The notes: generated by a model from the letters alone, not told the origin. 64,000 nt of DNA from Saccharomonospora amisosensis (GCF_011761185.1 NZ_JAAOYM010000001.1:1-64000); one strand, 5' to 3'; shown: positions 34,346 to 44,129, counted from the first letter of the stretch. Numbers and translations are program-made.

Positions 34346-35989
34346 ATGACGGCCGCGACTGACACCGCCCCAGAGGTTGGGCAGGGCCAGGCGGACATCG
34401 TGCTCGACGTGGTGGTGCTTGGCGCTGGGGTGGCTGGCTTGTATCAGCTGCACCAGTTGCGTGAGCAGGGCCTGCGGGTGCGGGCCTACGAAGCGGGTTC
34501 CGACGTGGGTGGAACCTGGTACTGGAACCGCTACCCGGGCGCTCGTTTCGACAGCGAGGCTTACATTTACCAGTACCTGTTCTCGGAGGCACTGTACAAG
34601 GAGTGGAGCTGGAGTCAGCGGTTCCCGGACCAGCCTGAGGTGGAGCGGTGGATGCACTACGTCGCCGATCGGCTCGACCTGCGCCGGGACATCCAGTTCT
34701 CCACCACGGTCACCAGCGCGCACTTCGACGAGGACCGTGGGCGTTGGCTCGTGGGCACCGACCGTGGCGAGACGATCGACACCCAGTTTTTCGTCGCCTG
34801 TGGAGGCATGCTGTCCGCGCCGCTGGAGAACGTCTTCGAGGGACAGGACCGCTTCCGCGGACCGGTGTATCACACGTCCCGCTGGCCGAAGGACGGTGTC
34901 GAGCTGGCGGGCAAGCGGGTCGGTGTGGTCGGTATCGGCGCGACCGGCATCCAGGTGATCCAGACGATCGCCGCCGAGGTCGAGCACCTCACCGTGTTCG
35001 CACGTACGCCGCAGTACGTGCTGCCGATGAAGAATCCGGACTACGGGCCGTCTGAGCAGGCTTGGTACAAGAGCCGGTTCGAGGAGTTGCGGGCCACACT
35101 GCCGCACACGTTCAGCGGGTTCGAGTACGACTTTGAGCACGAGTGGGCCGCGTACGCGCCTCAGCGGCGCCGGGAGATCCTCGAGGAGATCTATCAGGAC
35201 GGGTCGCTGAAGCTGTGGCTGGCCAGCTTCGGGGAGATGTTCTTCGATGAACAGGTCAGCGAGGAGGTCTCCGAGTTCGTCCGGGAGAAGATGCGCGAAC
35301 GCCTCAAGGACCAGCGGCTGATCGACATTCTGGTGCCCACCGACTACGGGTTCGGCACCCACCGCGTCCCGCTGGAGCAGGGCTATCTCGAGGTCTACCA
35401 CCGCGACAACGTCACGCTGGTCGGGGTCCGGGACAACCCGATCGCTCGAATCACCCCTGATGGCATCCAGCTCACCGACGGCACTGTCCACGAGCTGGAT
35501 GTGATCATTCTGGCGACCGGTTTCGACGCGGGCACCGGGGCTCTCACCCGAGTCGATATCCGCGGCCGGGACGGCCGGTCGCTGGCCGAGGACTGGGGGC
35601 GGGACATCCGCACCACGATGGGCCTGATGGTGCACGGCTACCCCAACATGCTCACCACCGCGGTGCCGATGGCCCCGTCAGCGGCCCTGTGCAACATGAC
35701 GACCTGCCTGCAGCAGCAGACAGAGTGGATCACCGACGTCATCCGACACATGAAGGCGCAAGGCAAGTCGGTGATCGAGCCGACCCAGGAGGGCGAGGAC
35801 GCCTGGGTGGCCCACCACGAGGAGATCGCGAGCGCGACGCTCGTGCCGAAGACCCACTCGTGGTACATGGGCTCGAATGTGCCGGGCAAGCCACGCCGTC
35901 TGCTGTCCTACATCGGCGGTGTGGGCACCTACCGCGAGAAGTGTGACGAGGAGGCTGCCGGGGGCTATCCGTCCTTCCGGATGACCTGA
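34346..35989 (+). CDS. Baeyer-Villiger-type flavin monooxygenase
   Basis: A 547-aa FAD/NADPH monooxygenase of the cyclohexanone-monooxygenase type. The FAD fingerprint is GAGVAGLYQ (about residue 29), the BVMO signature is FRGPVYHTSRWP (about 172-183), and the NADPH motif is VGIGATGIQ (about 195). It inserts one oxygen next to a ketone, giving an ester or lactone. ATG at 34346 has AGGAGG 7 bases upstream. The alpha/beta hydrolase at 38110 could open the resulting ester. Substrate unknown. Confidence 0.9.
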   Translation: MTAATDTAPEVGQGQADIVLDVVVLGAGVAGLYQLHQLREQGLRVRAYEAGSDVGGTWYWNRYPGARFDSEAYIYQYLFSEALYKEWSWSQRFPDQPEVERWMHYVADRLDLRRDIQFSTTVTSAHFDEDRGRWLVGTDRGETIDTQFFVACGGMLSAPLENVFEGQDRFRGPVYHTSRWPKDGVELAGKRVGVVGIGATGIQVIQTIAAEVEHLTVFARTPQYVLPMKNPDYGPSEQAWYKSRFEELRATLPHTFSGFEYDFEHEWAAYAPQRRREILEEIYQDGSLKLWLASFGEMFFDEQVSEEVSEFVREKMRERLKDQRLIDILVPTDYGFGTHRVPLEQGYLEVYHRDNVTLVGVRDNPIARITPDGIQLTDGTVHELDVIILATGFDAGTGALTRVDIRGRDGRSLAEDWGRDIRTTMGLMVHGYPNMLTTAVPMAPSAALCNMTTCLQQQTEWITDVIRHMKAQGKSVIEPTQEGEDAWVAHHEEIASATLVPKTHSWYMGSNVPGKPRRLLSYIGGVGTYREKCDEEAAGGYPSFRMT

Positions 35990-36033
35990 AACGACCAGGC
36001 GCCGTCAGGCAGAGCGTTCATACTGGTCCACGG

Positions 36034-36082
36034 GTCGTGAGTGTTGCGAGTGGCGAGAACAACCACTCGCAACACTCACGAC
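36034..36082. terminator. Perfect 20-bp stem, bidirectional terminator
   Basis: Bases 36034-36053 pair perfectly with 36063-36082 around a 9-base loop, between the stops of the monooxygenase (plus) and the regulator (minus). The position between converging genes fits a two-way terminator. There is no clear U-run, as is common in actinomycetes. Confidence 0.8.
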
Positions 36083-36141
36083 TAGACATCCGCCGGTCGC
36101 GGCACAACCGAGTGCCGGACAGCGCGGTACGGCGAGGGGCC

Positions 36142-37953
36142 TCAGATCGTGATGCCGTACTGGCGGATCTTGCGGTAGAGCGTGGAACGGGCGATGCCGA
36201 GTGCCTTGGTGGCTGCCACCCGGTTGCCGCCGGTCTCGCGCAACGCGGTGACGATGGCGTCGCGTTCGGTCTCGTCCACCGGGCGCAGCGAGCTACGCGG
36301 CACACTCTGACAGAACGCGGGAAGGTCGGCGGCCTCGATAACACCCACCGGCCGCCGTGCGAGCGCGGCAGACAGGACTCGTTTGAGCTGCCGGACGTTG
36401 CCCGGCCAGTCATAGCCGCCGAGTACGCGCATGGAGTCGCGGGACATGCAGGTATCGCGATGCGGCGCGAGGTCGGTCAGCAACGCCTCCACCAGGCCAG
36501 GCAGATCGGACCGGCGATGGCGCAGCGCGGGCACGATCGCCGAGGCGCCGAAGGCGGCCAGCAGCCGTTGGTAGGACGCATGCTCGACGATCGCCTCCGA
36601 GGCCATCGCGGCGACCGTCCCCGAGACCCTGCCGGGGGCGCCGTCGGGCGCGGGGCCCAACGCATCGGCGAGCCTGCCGAGGGACTTGGCGGGCAGCCGG
36701 TCGATGTCTCTGAGCACGTACAGCGTCGGCCCAGATGCCGGCTCCCGGAGGCGAGCGCAGATCTGCGACGGTGACGCCGCGACCTCGTCGGCGGTCAGCG
36801 CGATGACCTGTCCCGAGCCGGAGACGAGCCGATGCACCTCGGCCAGCAGGGTGCAGCGGCCGGTCCCGGGTTCGCCGAGGACCAGGACCGGGGTTCCGGC
36901 ACGGATCGCGGTCTCGACGGTGGCCGCCGCCGCACGCCATGCCGGCGACCGGCTCTCCAGCATCCCGTGGCGCGGGGTGTCGACCGTGGTGGAACGCGGC
37001 CGGCCGTTCTCGATCATCACTGGGGTGGGGCGCGGGAGATCGGGCTGGGCCGAGACGACGGCGACCATGCCCGCGATGTCACCGCCCAACTCGACCCTGG
37101 CGCCGCGCAGGCGGACGCAGGTGCCCGAGGGCAGTTCGACCTCGTCGTCCACAGTCGCGTGTCGCGGCATGACAAACCGGACGTGATCCTGCAGCACCTC
37201 CTGGTCACGCGCGTCGAGAAGGTCCCGCAGCGGTGAGTTGCCCAGCACCGTCCGCCGGCCGACGGCCAGCACGGCCTGCCTGCTGCGCATCTCCACCCGC
37301 GAGTAGGCGTCGAACAGCGCCTGCTGCGCCTGGTCGCGGTCTGTCAGCAGGTTGCGCTCGATCTGTCGTGCGGCGGAGCGGACCAGCGAGTGCATCAGCG
37401 GCGTGGAGTGCTCGCTCATGCAGCTCAGGTCGAGCACGCCCTCGATCCGTCCGGTGAACGGGTCACGCACCGGCGCGCCCGCGCACGCGAAGGCCTGCAG
37501 CGACTCCACGAAGTGCTCGGCGCCCACCACGTGCATCGACTCGCCGAACTCCAGCACCGTGCCGACGCCGTTGGTGCCGACCACCCCTTCGGCGTAGTCG
37601 AAGCCCTGCGCGAAGTACACCCGATCAAGCATGCGCGCGATCCAGCAGTTGCTGTCCCGGCGGCTGACCAGGCGGGCACGTTCGTCGGTGAGCGCCACGC
37701 TGATCGGGAGGTCGGCGATCTGTTTGGAAAGTTGATCCAGTACGGGCTGTGCGCAGCGGACGAGACGAGCGTCGAAGTCGAGCTCTGGAGAGTAGGGGGG
37801 AGCCACCTCGTGTGGAGGAACTCCTTGGTCAACGCTGCGCCGCCAAGATGCGGCCACGCGATCTGGGACTCCGCGCAGTGCGAGGTCTGCGTTCTCGATC
37901 AAGTCTGCGCGGGCCGCCGCAAGCAGGAGCCGCTGATCCGCGAGTTCGCCCAT
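36142..37953 (-). CDS. AcoR-like GAF/AAA/Fis transcriptional regulator
   Basis: A 603-aa regulator. A GAF-like sensor region (about 70-230) has YAEGVVGTNGVGTVLE and GVLDLSCMSEH. It is followed by an AAA+-like domain (about 330-530) and a Fis-type HTH at the end (GGNRVAATKALGIARSTLYRKI). The Walker A reads GEPGTGRC instead of GxxGxGK(S/T), and no GAFTGA loop for sigma-54 contact is visible. It thus belongs to the actinobacterial AcoR-like type that probably works with ordinary sigma factors. The ATG at 37953 follows AAGGAGG; upstream extension of the frame runs antisense into the hydrolase gene. It is divergent from the hydrolase. Confidence 0.85.
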   Translation of the reverse strand: MGELADQRLLLAAARADLIENADLALRGVPDRVAASWRRSVDQGVPPHEVAPPYSPELDFDARLVRCAQPVLDQLSKQIADLPISVALTDERARLVSRRDSNCWIARMLDRVYFAQGFDYAEGVVGTNGVGTVLEFGESMHVVGAEHFVESLQAFACAGAPVRDPFTGRIEGVLDLSCMSEHSTPLMHSLVRSAARQIERNLLTDRDQAQQALFDAYSRVEMRSRQAVLAVGRRTVLGNSPLRDLLDARDQEVLQDHVRFVMPRHATVDDEVELPSGTCVRLRGARVELGGDIAGMVAVVSAQPDLPRPTPVMIENGRPRSTTVDTPRHGMLESRSPAWRAAAATVETAIRAGTPVLVLGEPGTGRCTLLAEVHRLVSGSGQVIALTADEVAASPSQICARLREPASGPTLYVLRDIDRLPAKSLGRLADALGPAPDGAPGRVSGTVAAMASEAIVEHASYQRLLAAFGASAIVPALRHRRSDLPGLVEALLTDLAPHRDTCMSRDSMRVLGGYDWPGNVRQLKRVLSAALARRPVGVIEAADLPAFCQSVPRSSLRPVDETERDAIVTALRETGGNRVAATKALGIARSTLYRKIRQYGITI

Positions 37954-38027
37954 CGGTCCACCACCTCCTTGTGGCATCACACACAGAGCGAGCCCTACCA
38001 TCATGACCCGGAAGTCAAGGCCGTGAC

Positions 38028-38046
38028 GTGTCCCAATTTCGGACAC
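38028..38046. promoter_or_regulatory. GTGTCC-N7-GGACAC inverted repeat, candidate operator
   Basis: Perfect 6-bp arms with a 7-base AT-rich centre lie in the 156-base divergent region between the AcoR-like regulator and the hydrolase. A site here could serve both genes. It is the best dyad in that interval. Confidence 0.55.
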
Positions 38047-38109
38047 TTCGCGAGCCCGCGACACGTGCACAGTGGGGCGCACGCCAGTGACGAAACGGGA
38101 GGGCCAACG

Positions 38110-39171
38110 ATGATCGACAACCCGTACTACACCCACGAATTCCACGGCGACTACGAGCTGATCAGCATCGGCCGGCTCGACCTCGAGGAGGGTGGCTCGA
38201 TTCCCGACTGTCAGCTCGCGGTCGCGACCTTCGGCACGCTCAACGAGGCCAAGGACAACGCCATTCTGGTCACCACCTGGTACTCCGGCACCCACCAGGT
38301 GTGGCGGGAGAACTACATCGGAACAGACCACGCACTGAATCCGGACGAGTACTTCATCGTCGTCATCGACCAGATCGGCAGCGGGCTCTCCACCAGCCCG
38401 CACAACGCCTCGGGCGCCAACGCGGAGCTCACGATGTCGAAGTTCCCCCGCGTGCGAATCGGCGACGACGTCGTCGCCCAGGAGCGTCTGCTTCGCGAGC
38501 ACTTCGGCATCGAGAGGCTGCAACTGGTCGTCGGCGGCTCGATGGGCGCTCAGCAGACCTACGAATGGGCCGTCCGGTTTCCGGACAAGGTCAGGCGGGC
38601 CGCGCCGATCGCGGGCACCGCGCAGAACACGCCGCATGACTTCCTGTTCGCCCAGGTGCTGTGCGAGGCGATCACCTCGGACCCCGGGTTCAACGGGGGC
38701 GAGTACGCGTCGAACGCCGACGTGGTCGAGGGGCTGAAACGGCACGCCCGCATCTGGGCGGTGATGGGTTTCTCCACCGAGTTCTGGAAGCAGGAGGTGT
38801 GGCGCGCTCTGGAGTTCCACACTAAGGAGGAGTTCCTCGAGGGCTTCCTGGAGCCGTACTTCACCGCCATGGATCCGAACGACCTGCTGTGTATGGCGTG
38901 GAAATGGCAACACGGCGACGTCGCCCGCAACGCCGAAGGTGACCTGGCCGCCGCGCTCGGCCGGATCACCGCGCCCATGTTCGTGATGCCGATTAACGAG
39001 GACATGTTCTTCCCCGTGCGCGACTGCCGCGCCGAGCAGGAAATGGTCAAAGGCAGCGAACTACGGGTGATCGACGACGTACTCGGGCACCTCGCACTGT
39101 TCGCCGTCGCCCCCACCTACATGCCCCAGGTCGACCGACACCTCGGTGAACTATTGGCTCGCCCGGCCTAA
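38110..39171 (+). CDS. Alpha/beta hydrolase, homoserine acetyltransferase-like
   Basis: A 353-aa alpha/beta-hydrolase of the MetX-like subgroup. The nucleophile is S144 in VGGSMGAQ, and likely partners are D298 (INEDMF) and H327 (LGHLAL). Methionine genes are absent here, so an esterase or acyl-transfer role in the local catabolic pathway is more likely than homoserine acetylation. It could hydrolyse the ester made by the monooxygenase at 34346. ATG at 38110; the EthD-like gene follows after 52 bases. Expression is presumably controlled by the divergent regulator through the dyad at 38028. Confidence 0.85.
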   Translation: MIDNPYYTHEFHGDYELISIGRLDLEEGGSIPDCQLAVATFGTLNEAKDNAILVTTWYSGTHQVWRENYIGTDHALNPDEYFIVVIDQIGSGLSTSPHNASGANAELTMSKFPRVRIGDDVVAQERLLREHFGIERLQLVVGGSMGAQQTYEWAVRFPDKVRRAAPIAGTAQNTPHDFLFAQVLCEAITSDPGFNGGEYASNADVVEGLKRHARIWAVMGFSTEFWKQEVWRALEFHTKEEFLEGFLEPYFTAMDPNDLLCMAWKWQHGDVARNAEGDLAAALGRITAPMFVMPINEDMFFPVRDCRAEQEMVKGSELRVIDDVLGHLALFAVAPTYMPQVDRHLGELLARPA

Positions 39172-39223
39172 ACAAAACCTCCGGAGTAGGTGCAGAACAG
39201 CCGAAGAATCGGAAGGACCTACG

Positions 39224-39550
39224 ATGTATCGCTTGATCGTGTGTTACGGGCACCCCGATAGCCGAACCGCCTTCGACCAGTATTACCACTCTACCCACCG
39301 GCCCTTGGCCGATAAAATCCCCGGAGTGCGGCAGTGGCATGCCGGCAAGTGTACGACCCCGGACGGATCCAAGCCGCCGTACTACCTGGTCGCCGAGCTC
39401 GTCTTCGACTCGAAACATGCTATGGAGGCCGGGCTCGCTTCCCCAGAGGGGCAAGCCGCCGCCGCGGACATCGACAATTTCGCAACAGGTGGCGTGACCA
39501 TGCTCATCACCGACGACTGGACCACGGCCGACTCACGTGAAAGTCGTTGA
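39224..39550 (+). CDS. EthD-like dimeric alpha-beta barrel protein
   Basis: A 108-aa protein starting MYRLIVCYGHPD, with the EthD-type pattern FDQYYHSTHRPLADKIPGVR and a C-terminal F.TGGVTMLI strand. Such ferredoxin-fold proteins often sit beside oxygenases and act as small accessory or isomerase/lactonase-like factors. ATG at 39224 has GGAAGG upstream. It is co-directional with the hydrolase and is probably its operon partner. The exact role is unknown. Confidence 0.8.
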   Translation: MYRLIVCYGHPDSRTAFDQYYHSTHRPLADKIPGVRQWHAGKCTTPDGSKPPYYLVAELVFDSKHAMEAGLASPEGQAAAADIDNFATGGVTMLITDDWTTADSRESR

Positions 39551-39794
39551 GATCGCCTGAGGGACGTTGCCGGATGGATTTGTCAGGCAAAACGCCGGCG
39601 CTCGGATTGATCTCCCCGCATCGCACGCCGACGTCGAGACCGCCTGACTGTCACCACGTGTGTCGCTCGCGACGGGTGCCCGCTGCTACCTCGGTGACTC
39701 CACACTGGACGCGAGCGCCGCAAGCCTCGGTAGTGCGAGAGTTTTGGTCGTCGGGGCGACCCGTTTCGCACGATGTTCGACCGGGGGCTTCCGG

Positions 39795-41351
39795 TCAGCG
39801 GACCACGACGCCGTCTGTCACACCGGCGTACTTCTCCCGCAGCACGGTCTTGAGTAGTTTGCCGGTGGCGTTGCGCGGCAGGGCGTCGACGAAGTGCACC
39901 TCGCGCGGGCACTTGAAGTGCGCCAGTCGTTCGCGGCACCAGGTGACGAGTTCTTCCGACCCCGGGTCCGGCCCGGCCCCGGGGTCGGGTACGACGACGG
40001 CCACCACTCGCTCGCCCCATCGCGGATCGGGACCGCCGACCACTGCGGCGTCGGCGACCTTGGGGTGCTTGAACAACACCTGCTCGACCTCGATGGGATA
40101 GACGTTCTCACCACCGGAGATGATCATGTCTTTCTTCCGGTCGACAAGGGTGATGTAGCCTTCCTCGTCCATTCGCCCGAGATCACCGGTGTGGAACCAG
40201 CCGTTGCGGAAGGCCTCGGCGGTGGCCTCAGGGCGCATCCAGTAGCCAGCGAAGATGTTAGGACCGCGAAGGACCAGTTCGCCGACGGTGTTCGTCGGGA
40301 CGTCCCGGTCGTCGTCGTCGACGATGCGGGCTTCGACGTGCATCGCGACCCGCCCGATCGACCCGGCCTTGCTCCTCGCGTGGGCCGAGTCGAGTATGGA
40401 GACCAACGGCGCGGTCTCGGTCATGCCGAAGCCCTCGATGAACGGGACGCCTCGCTCGTTGAGGAACTCGATCATGGGCAGTGGGCATGGAGCTCCGCCT
40501 CCCATGGCCAGTTCGAGGGACGACAGGTCGTAGGAGCCGAAGTTCGGTACCTGAGTGATCGCGACCCACATCGCCGGCACCATGAACTGGACCGTTGCGC
40601 GGTGCTCGGCCATGGCCGTGAGCGTGCCGACCGGGTCGAAGTTGGGCAGGATCACATTCGTGCCACCGACGTAGAGCAGCGGCAGTGAGTGCACGCCGAG
40701 TCCGCCGATGTGGAACATCGGGGCGACCGTGACCGTCACGTCGCGCGAGGAAAGCGGGTGCTCGGTGCCGAGCACGTTGATCGCGTTCCAGAGCAGGTTG
40801 TCGTGAGTGAGCATGGCTCCCTTGGGGCGTCCGGTGGTCCCCGAGGTGTACATCAACATGGCGGTGTCGGTTCCAGCGACGTCCGCCGCAGCGAAGTCCG
40901 GCGACGCGCTGGCCAGCAGTTCGTCGTAGGACGGGCCACGTTCGTAGCCGCCTTCGCCCACCTGTACCGCGTGGCGTACCCGCACGCCGGGTTCGGTCAG
41001 GGCGCCGCGCACGATGTCGGTGAACTGGCCGCTGAACACGAGCACGTCCGCGCCGGAATCGCCGAGAATGAAACCGACCTCCACGGCGGCCAACCGGACG
41101 TTGATCGGCACCATGATCGCGCCGAGCTTCGCGCAGGCCAGCAGCGTCTCGAGGAACTCCACCGAGTTGACCATCAACGCGGCGACCCGGTCGCCCCTGC
41201 GCACGCCGAGTCCGGCCAGAGCCGAGGCCAGCTGATCGGTCCGCCGGTCGGCGTCCGCGTAGGTGAAAGTGCGCTCGCCCGCCACGAAAGCGGTATAGTC
41301 GCCTTGCAGAAAGGCGCGTTTGGTGACCCAGGCGCCGATTCCTCGGTTCAT
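39795..41351 (-). CDS. Acyl-CoA ligase (AMP-forming), first of two
   Basis: A 518-aa ANL ligase: P-loop YTSGTTGRPKGAM, A8 motif GWFHTGDLGRMDEEG, hinge DRKKDMIISGGENVYPIEVE and catalytic lysine in NATGKLLKTVLRE. The ATG at 41351 has GGAG 7 bases upstream; the frame is open further but without a ribosome site. It lies 260 bases downstream of a second ligase on the same strand. The two share the general fold but differ through most of their length, so they probably have different acids as substrates. Confidence 0.92.
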   Translation of the reverse strand: MNRGIGAWVTKRAFLQGDYTAFVAGERTFTYADADRRTDQLASALAGLGVRRGDRVAALMVNSVEFLETLLACAKLGAIMVPINVRLAAVEVGFILGDSGADVLVFSGQFTDIVRGALTEPGVRVRHAVQVGEGGYERGPSYDELLASASPDFAAADVAGTDTAMLMYTSGTTGRPKGAMLTHDNLLWNAINVLGTEHPLSSRDVTVTVAPMFHIGGLGVHSLPLLYVGGTNVILPNFDPVGTLTAMAEHRATVQFMVPAMWVAITQVPNFGSYDLSSLELAMGGGAPCPLPMIEFLNERGVPFIEGFGMTETAPLVSILDSAHARSKAGSIGRVAMHVEARIVDDDDRDVPTNTVGELVLRGPNIFAGYWMRPEATAEAFRNGWFHTGDLGRMDEEGYITLVDRKKDMIISGGENVYPIEVEQVLFKHPKVADAAVVGGPDPRWGERVVAVVVPDPGAGPDPGSEELVTWCRERLAHFKCPREVHFVDALPRNATGKLLKTVLREKYAGVTDGVVVR

Positions 41352-41611
41352 CGCGTTTCTCCGGTTGGTAGTCGCCCCGCGCGGTACCACGGCGCGGGGC
41401 GAGATCCTGGGCGGATCTGTTCATCGGTCATGTCTGGGCTGCCGGGACGGTTCGCGTCGGCCGGCGGGTCGCCACGGTTTGGGAACGCCACACTCGGGAA
41501 CCGGCGCGTCGCCGCCGAAGGTCTCGGTCGAGCATGGTCACCGGCCGGGCGGAGACCCCTATCGGTTGGGTGCGGGCTCGCTGTCTCGGTCACGTCGAAC
41601 ACGACCCCGCA

Positions 41612-43213
41612 CTAGTCGTTGCGGAAGTGGTCCCGGTACTGATAGCGCAGGACGTTCTTTTGGATCTTTCCAGTGGCGGTGCGGGGCATCTCGTCGACGA
41701 ACACGACGGCCTTGGGCACCTTGAACCCGGGCAGTCTGCCGCGGGCGGCGGCGAGCACGTCCTCCTCGCTTAGATCACTGCCTGGCTTGCGGGTCACGAC
41801 CACCGTGATCGCCTCCGACCACCGTTCGTGCGGCAGTCCGACCGCGACGACCTCCTGGATGCGGGGTTCGGCCTCGTAGAGCACCTTCTCCACCTCGATG
41901 GACGCGACGTTCTCCCCGCCGGTCTTGATGACATCCTTCTTGCGGTCGGCGAACCACAGCAGGCCGTCCGCGTCGAACCGGCCGACGTCGCCGGAATGGA
42001 ACCAACCATGGGCGAACGCCTCGGCCGTGGCTTCGGGGTTGCGCAAGTAGCCCTCCATGGCGTGCGGGCCACGGTAGACGATCTCGCCCGTTTCGCCCTG
42101 AGATAGCAGGTTACCGCCGTCGTCCATGATGCCGACCTGCACGTTGGGTACCGGTAGTCCGACCGAACCGGCGTGGGACAGCTGGTATTCGGGGGGAAAG
42201 ACCGTGGTGATCGGGTTCATCTCGGTCTGGCCGAAGCCGAGGGCGAACTCACAGCCGAACGCCTTCATCGCCCGGCGAAGGTCGGTGTCGGGCATCGGTG
42301 CCATGGCGTAGATCGCCAAGCGCAGTGTGGAGAGATCGCGTTTGTCTATGTCGTCGTGGTCCAGCATCGCCCGGTACATCATGGGCAGCGCGAAGATCTC
42401 GGTGAGGCGTTCGGACTCGATGGTGGCCAGCAACTCCGCCGGATCGAAGGCGCGCAGTAGTACCGCGGTTCCACCCATGTAGAACAAGCCCGTGGTGAAG
42501 CCGTTGAGTTGCGCGGTGTGGAACAGCGGCATCATCACCCCGGCGCGCTCCCGCTCGCCGATGCCAAGGACCAGCGGGGCGTTCAGTGATTCGAGATAGA
42601 CCGCGAGATGGCTGCTCACCACGCCTTTGGGGGCCGAGGTGGTGCCGCTGGTGTACAAGTAGCTGATCGGGTCGCGATCCTCGACGAAGCACTCCGGCTC
42701 CGCGTCGCCTTCCGCGCCAACGAAGTCGTCGAACTCGCGCCAGGACGCCGAGCCCGAGGCTTCCCACGCCGCACCGGTGCCGTGGGCAACGACCACGTCG
42801 GTCACGACGCTGTCGTCGAGCTGGTCCAGCGCGGCCGACACCAGGCCGGCAAGCTGGCTTTCCACGACGACGCCCCGGGACCGGGAGTGATCGAGCACGT
42901 AGGCGGTTTCCCGTGGGCCCCAAGCAAGATTGACCGGCACACAGACGACACCGGTCTTGGCGCACGCGTAGTAGGTCAGCAGGAACTCCGTGCTGTTTCC
43001 GCTGACCAGGGCCAGCACCTCGCCGCGCCGGTATCCGTTCCGCAGCAGCGCGTTCGCCAGCCGGTTCACCGCCGCGTTGAACTCGCGGTAGGACAGCCGG
43101 CGTGGCCCGTCCACGACCGCCTCGTGGTCGGGGCGCCGCCAGGCGGTGCGGGTGAGCATGTCGCCGACATTCACCCGGGTCACCAAATTCCGCTGGAGAT
43201 CTTGCTCGGTCAT
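41612..43213 (-). CDS. Acyl-CoA ligase (AMP-forming), second of two
   Basis: A 533-aa ANL ligase with P-loop YTSGTTSAPKGVVSSH, A8 motif GWFHSGDVGRFDADG, hinge DRKKDVIKTGGENVASIEVE and catalytic lysine in TATGKIQKNVLRYQ. ATG at 43213 is preceded by AGAAGGAGA. A third, broken ligase gene is found at 56647. In Atu-type or branched-acid catabolism a dedicated ligase primes the free acid, and this could be it. Substrate cannot be told from sequence. Confidence 0.92.
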   Translation of the reverse strand: MTEQDLQRNLVTRVNVGDMLTRTAWRRPDHEAVVDGPRRLSYREFNAAVNRLANALLRNGYRRGEVLALVSGNSTEFLLTYYACAKTGVVCVPVNLAWGPRETAYVLDHSRSRGVVVESQLAGLVSAALDQLDDSVVTDVVVAHGTGAAWEASGSASWREFDDFVGAEGDAEPECFVEDRDPISYLYTSGTTSAPKGVVSSHLAVYLESLNAPLVLGIGERERAGVMMPLFHTAQLNGFTTGLFYMGGTAVLLRAFDPAELLATIESERLTEIFALPMMYRAMLDHDDIDKRDLSTLRLAIYAMAPMPDTDLRRAMKAFGCEFALGFGQTEMNPITTVFPPEYQLSHAGSVGLPVPNVQVGIMDDGGNLLSQGETGEIVYRGPHAMEGYLRNPEATAEAFAHGWFHSGDVGRFDADGLLWFADRKKDVIKTGGENVASIEVEKVLYEAEPRIQEVVAVGLPHERWSEAITVVVTRKPGSDLSEEDVLAAARGRLPGFKVPKAVVFVDEMPRTATGKIQKNVLRYQYRDHFRND

Positions 43214-44129
43214 CGATTGGCTCTCCTTCTCGACACGCTCCGCGACGCGGCGGACCGGATGACTTGGCCGAGGTGGCGACTGACGTGCGCCAGTTGTGAA
43301 TCGTTCGTTGGGTGAGGCCCGCGACATCGTGGCCGCTCGTCGCGTGCCCACGAACTGTTCACCACACGCGTGCCGAGGTCGTCGGCCCGCAGGTGGTTCA
43401 GCCGCCCGGGCCCAGGGTGCGTGTGAGCGCCAGGACCGTCGACGGACGGCTGGTCGTGTGGGAGGCTCCAGGTCGCGCGCACGACGAGGCCGCCGGCTGT
43501 GACGGGTTCCCGTCGGCGCGCGGCGGGCGGGTGATGGTGCTCGACCGTGACGTCTAGGTCGAGGTCCACGTTACCCATCGTTGCCCTCGTTTCGCCGTTG
43601 ATAACCGGGCTGACATAGTTAAAGCTGAATCACTAGGATCCTACTGTTCGAGTGCGGCGTTGTGAAGCTGGTCGCATCGAGGCAGGCCTAGCCGACATGG
43701 CCGAACCGGGCGCACGGAGTGCTTCGTACCGTTGTTCAAGCTAGTGAATCGCGAGCGACGCTCAGCAAACGGATGTGGAGGCGAGAGGGACATGCCGACG
43801 CCGAGAGGGGCGGATGCCTCGAGCGAGAGGCGTCGGCGGTACACGACCGGGCGCCCCCGCACCCACGATGTCGCCGCGGCCGCCGATCTGCCTCACCGTC
43901 GAGGTCGGCCGCTGGCACGGGCGAGCCATGAGACGCCGCTGGATCTGACGTCCGGTCCCAGGGCAGTCGCCCGTCGCCGCGTATCCGTACCGGGACGGCC
44001 TGCGGTCGACCCGGCGGAGTCCGACAACGCGGGCGTGTCGGTCCGCCTGCACGCCGGCATGAATCCTCCGCGACCTCGCCGCCCGCTCCGCGACCCGTCA
44101 CACGATCGACACAGTGATGGGGCATCGGC
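43214..44129. other. No intact gene; probable promoter and eroded coding DNA
   Basis: About 900 bases between the ligase start and the hydratase pseudogene. Bases around 43600-43640 are locally AT-richer (GATAAC and GTTAAA words) and may hold the ligase promoter. Open frames from 43732 on the plus strand have no recognisable domain before the hydratase-like part. Confidence 0.5.

Noticed and set aside
36142-38913. A 923-aa regulator including the open frame upstream of 37953
   Set aside because: The extension runs antisense through the hydrolase gene, has no regulator-like sequence, and a strong ribosome site precedes the ATG at 37953.
43732-44129. Separate protein-coding gene before the hydratase pseudogene
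   Set aside because: The frame is open but Arg/Pro-rich with no family likeness, and simply runs into the hydratase remnant.
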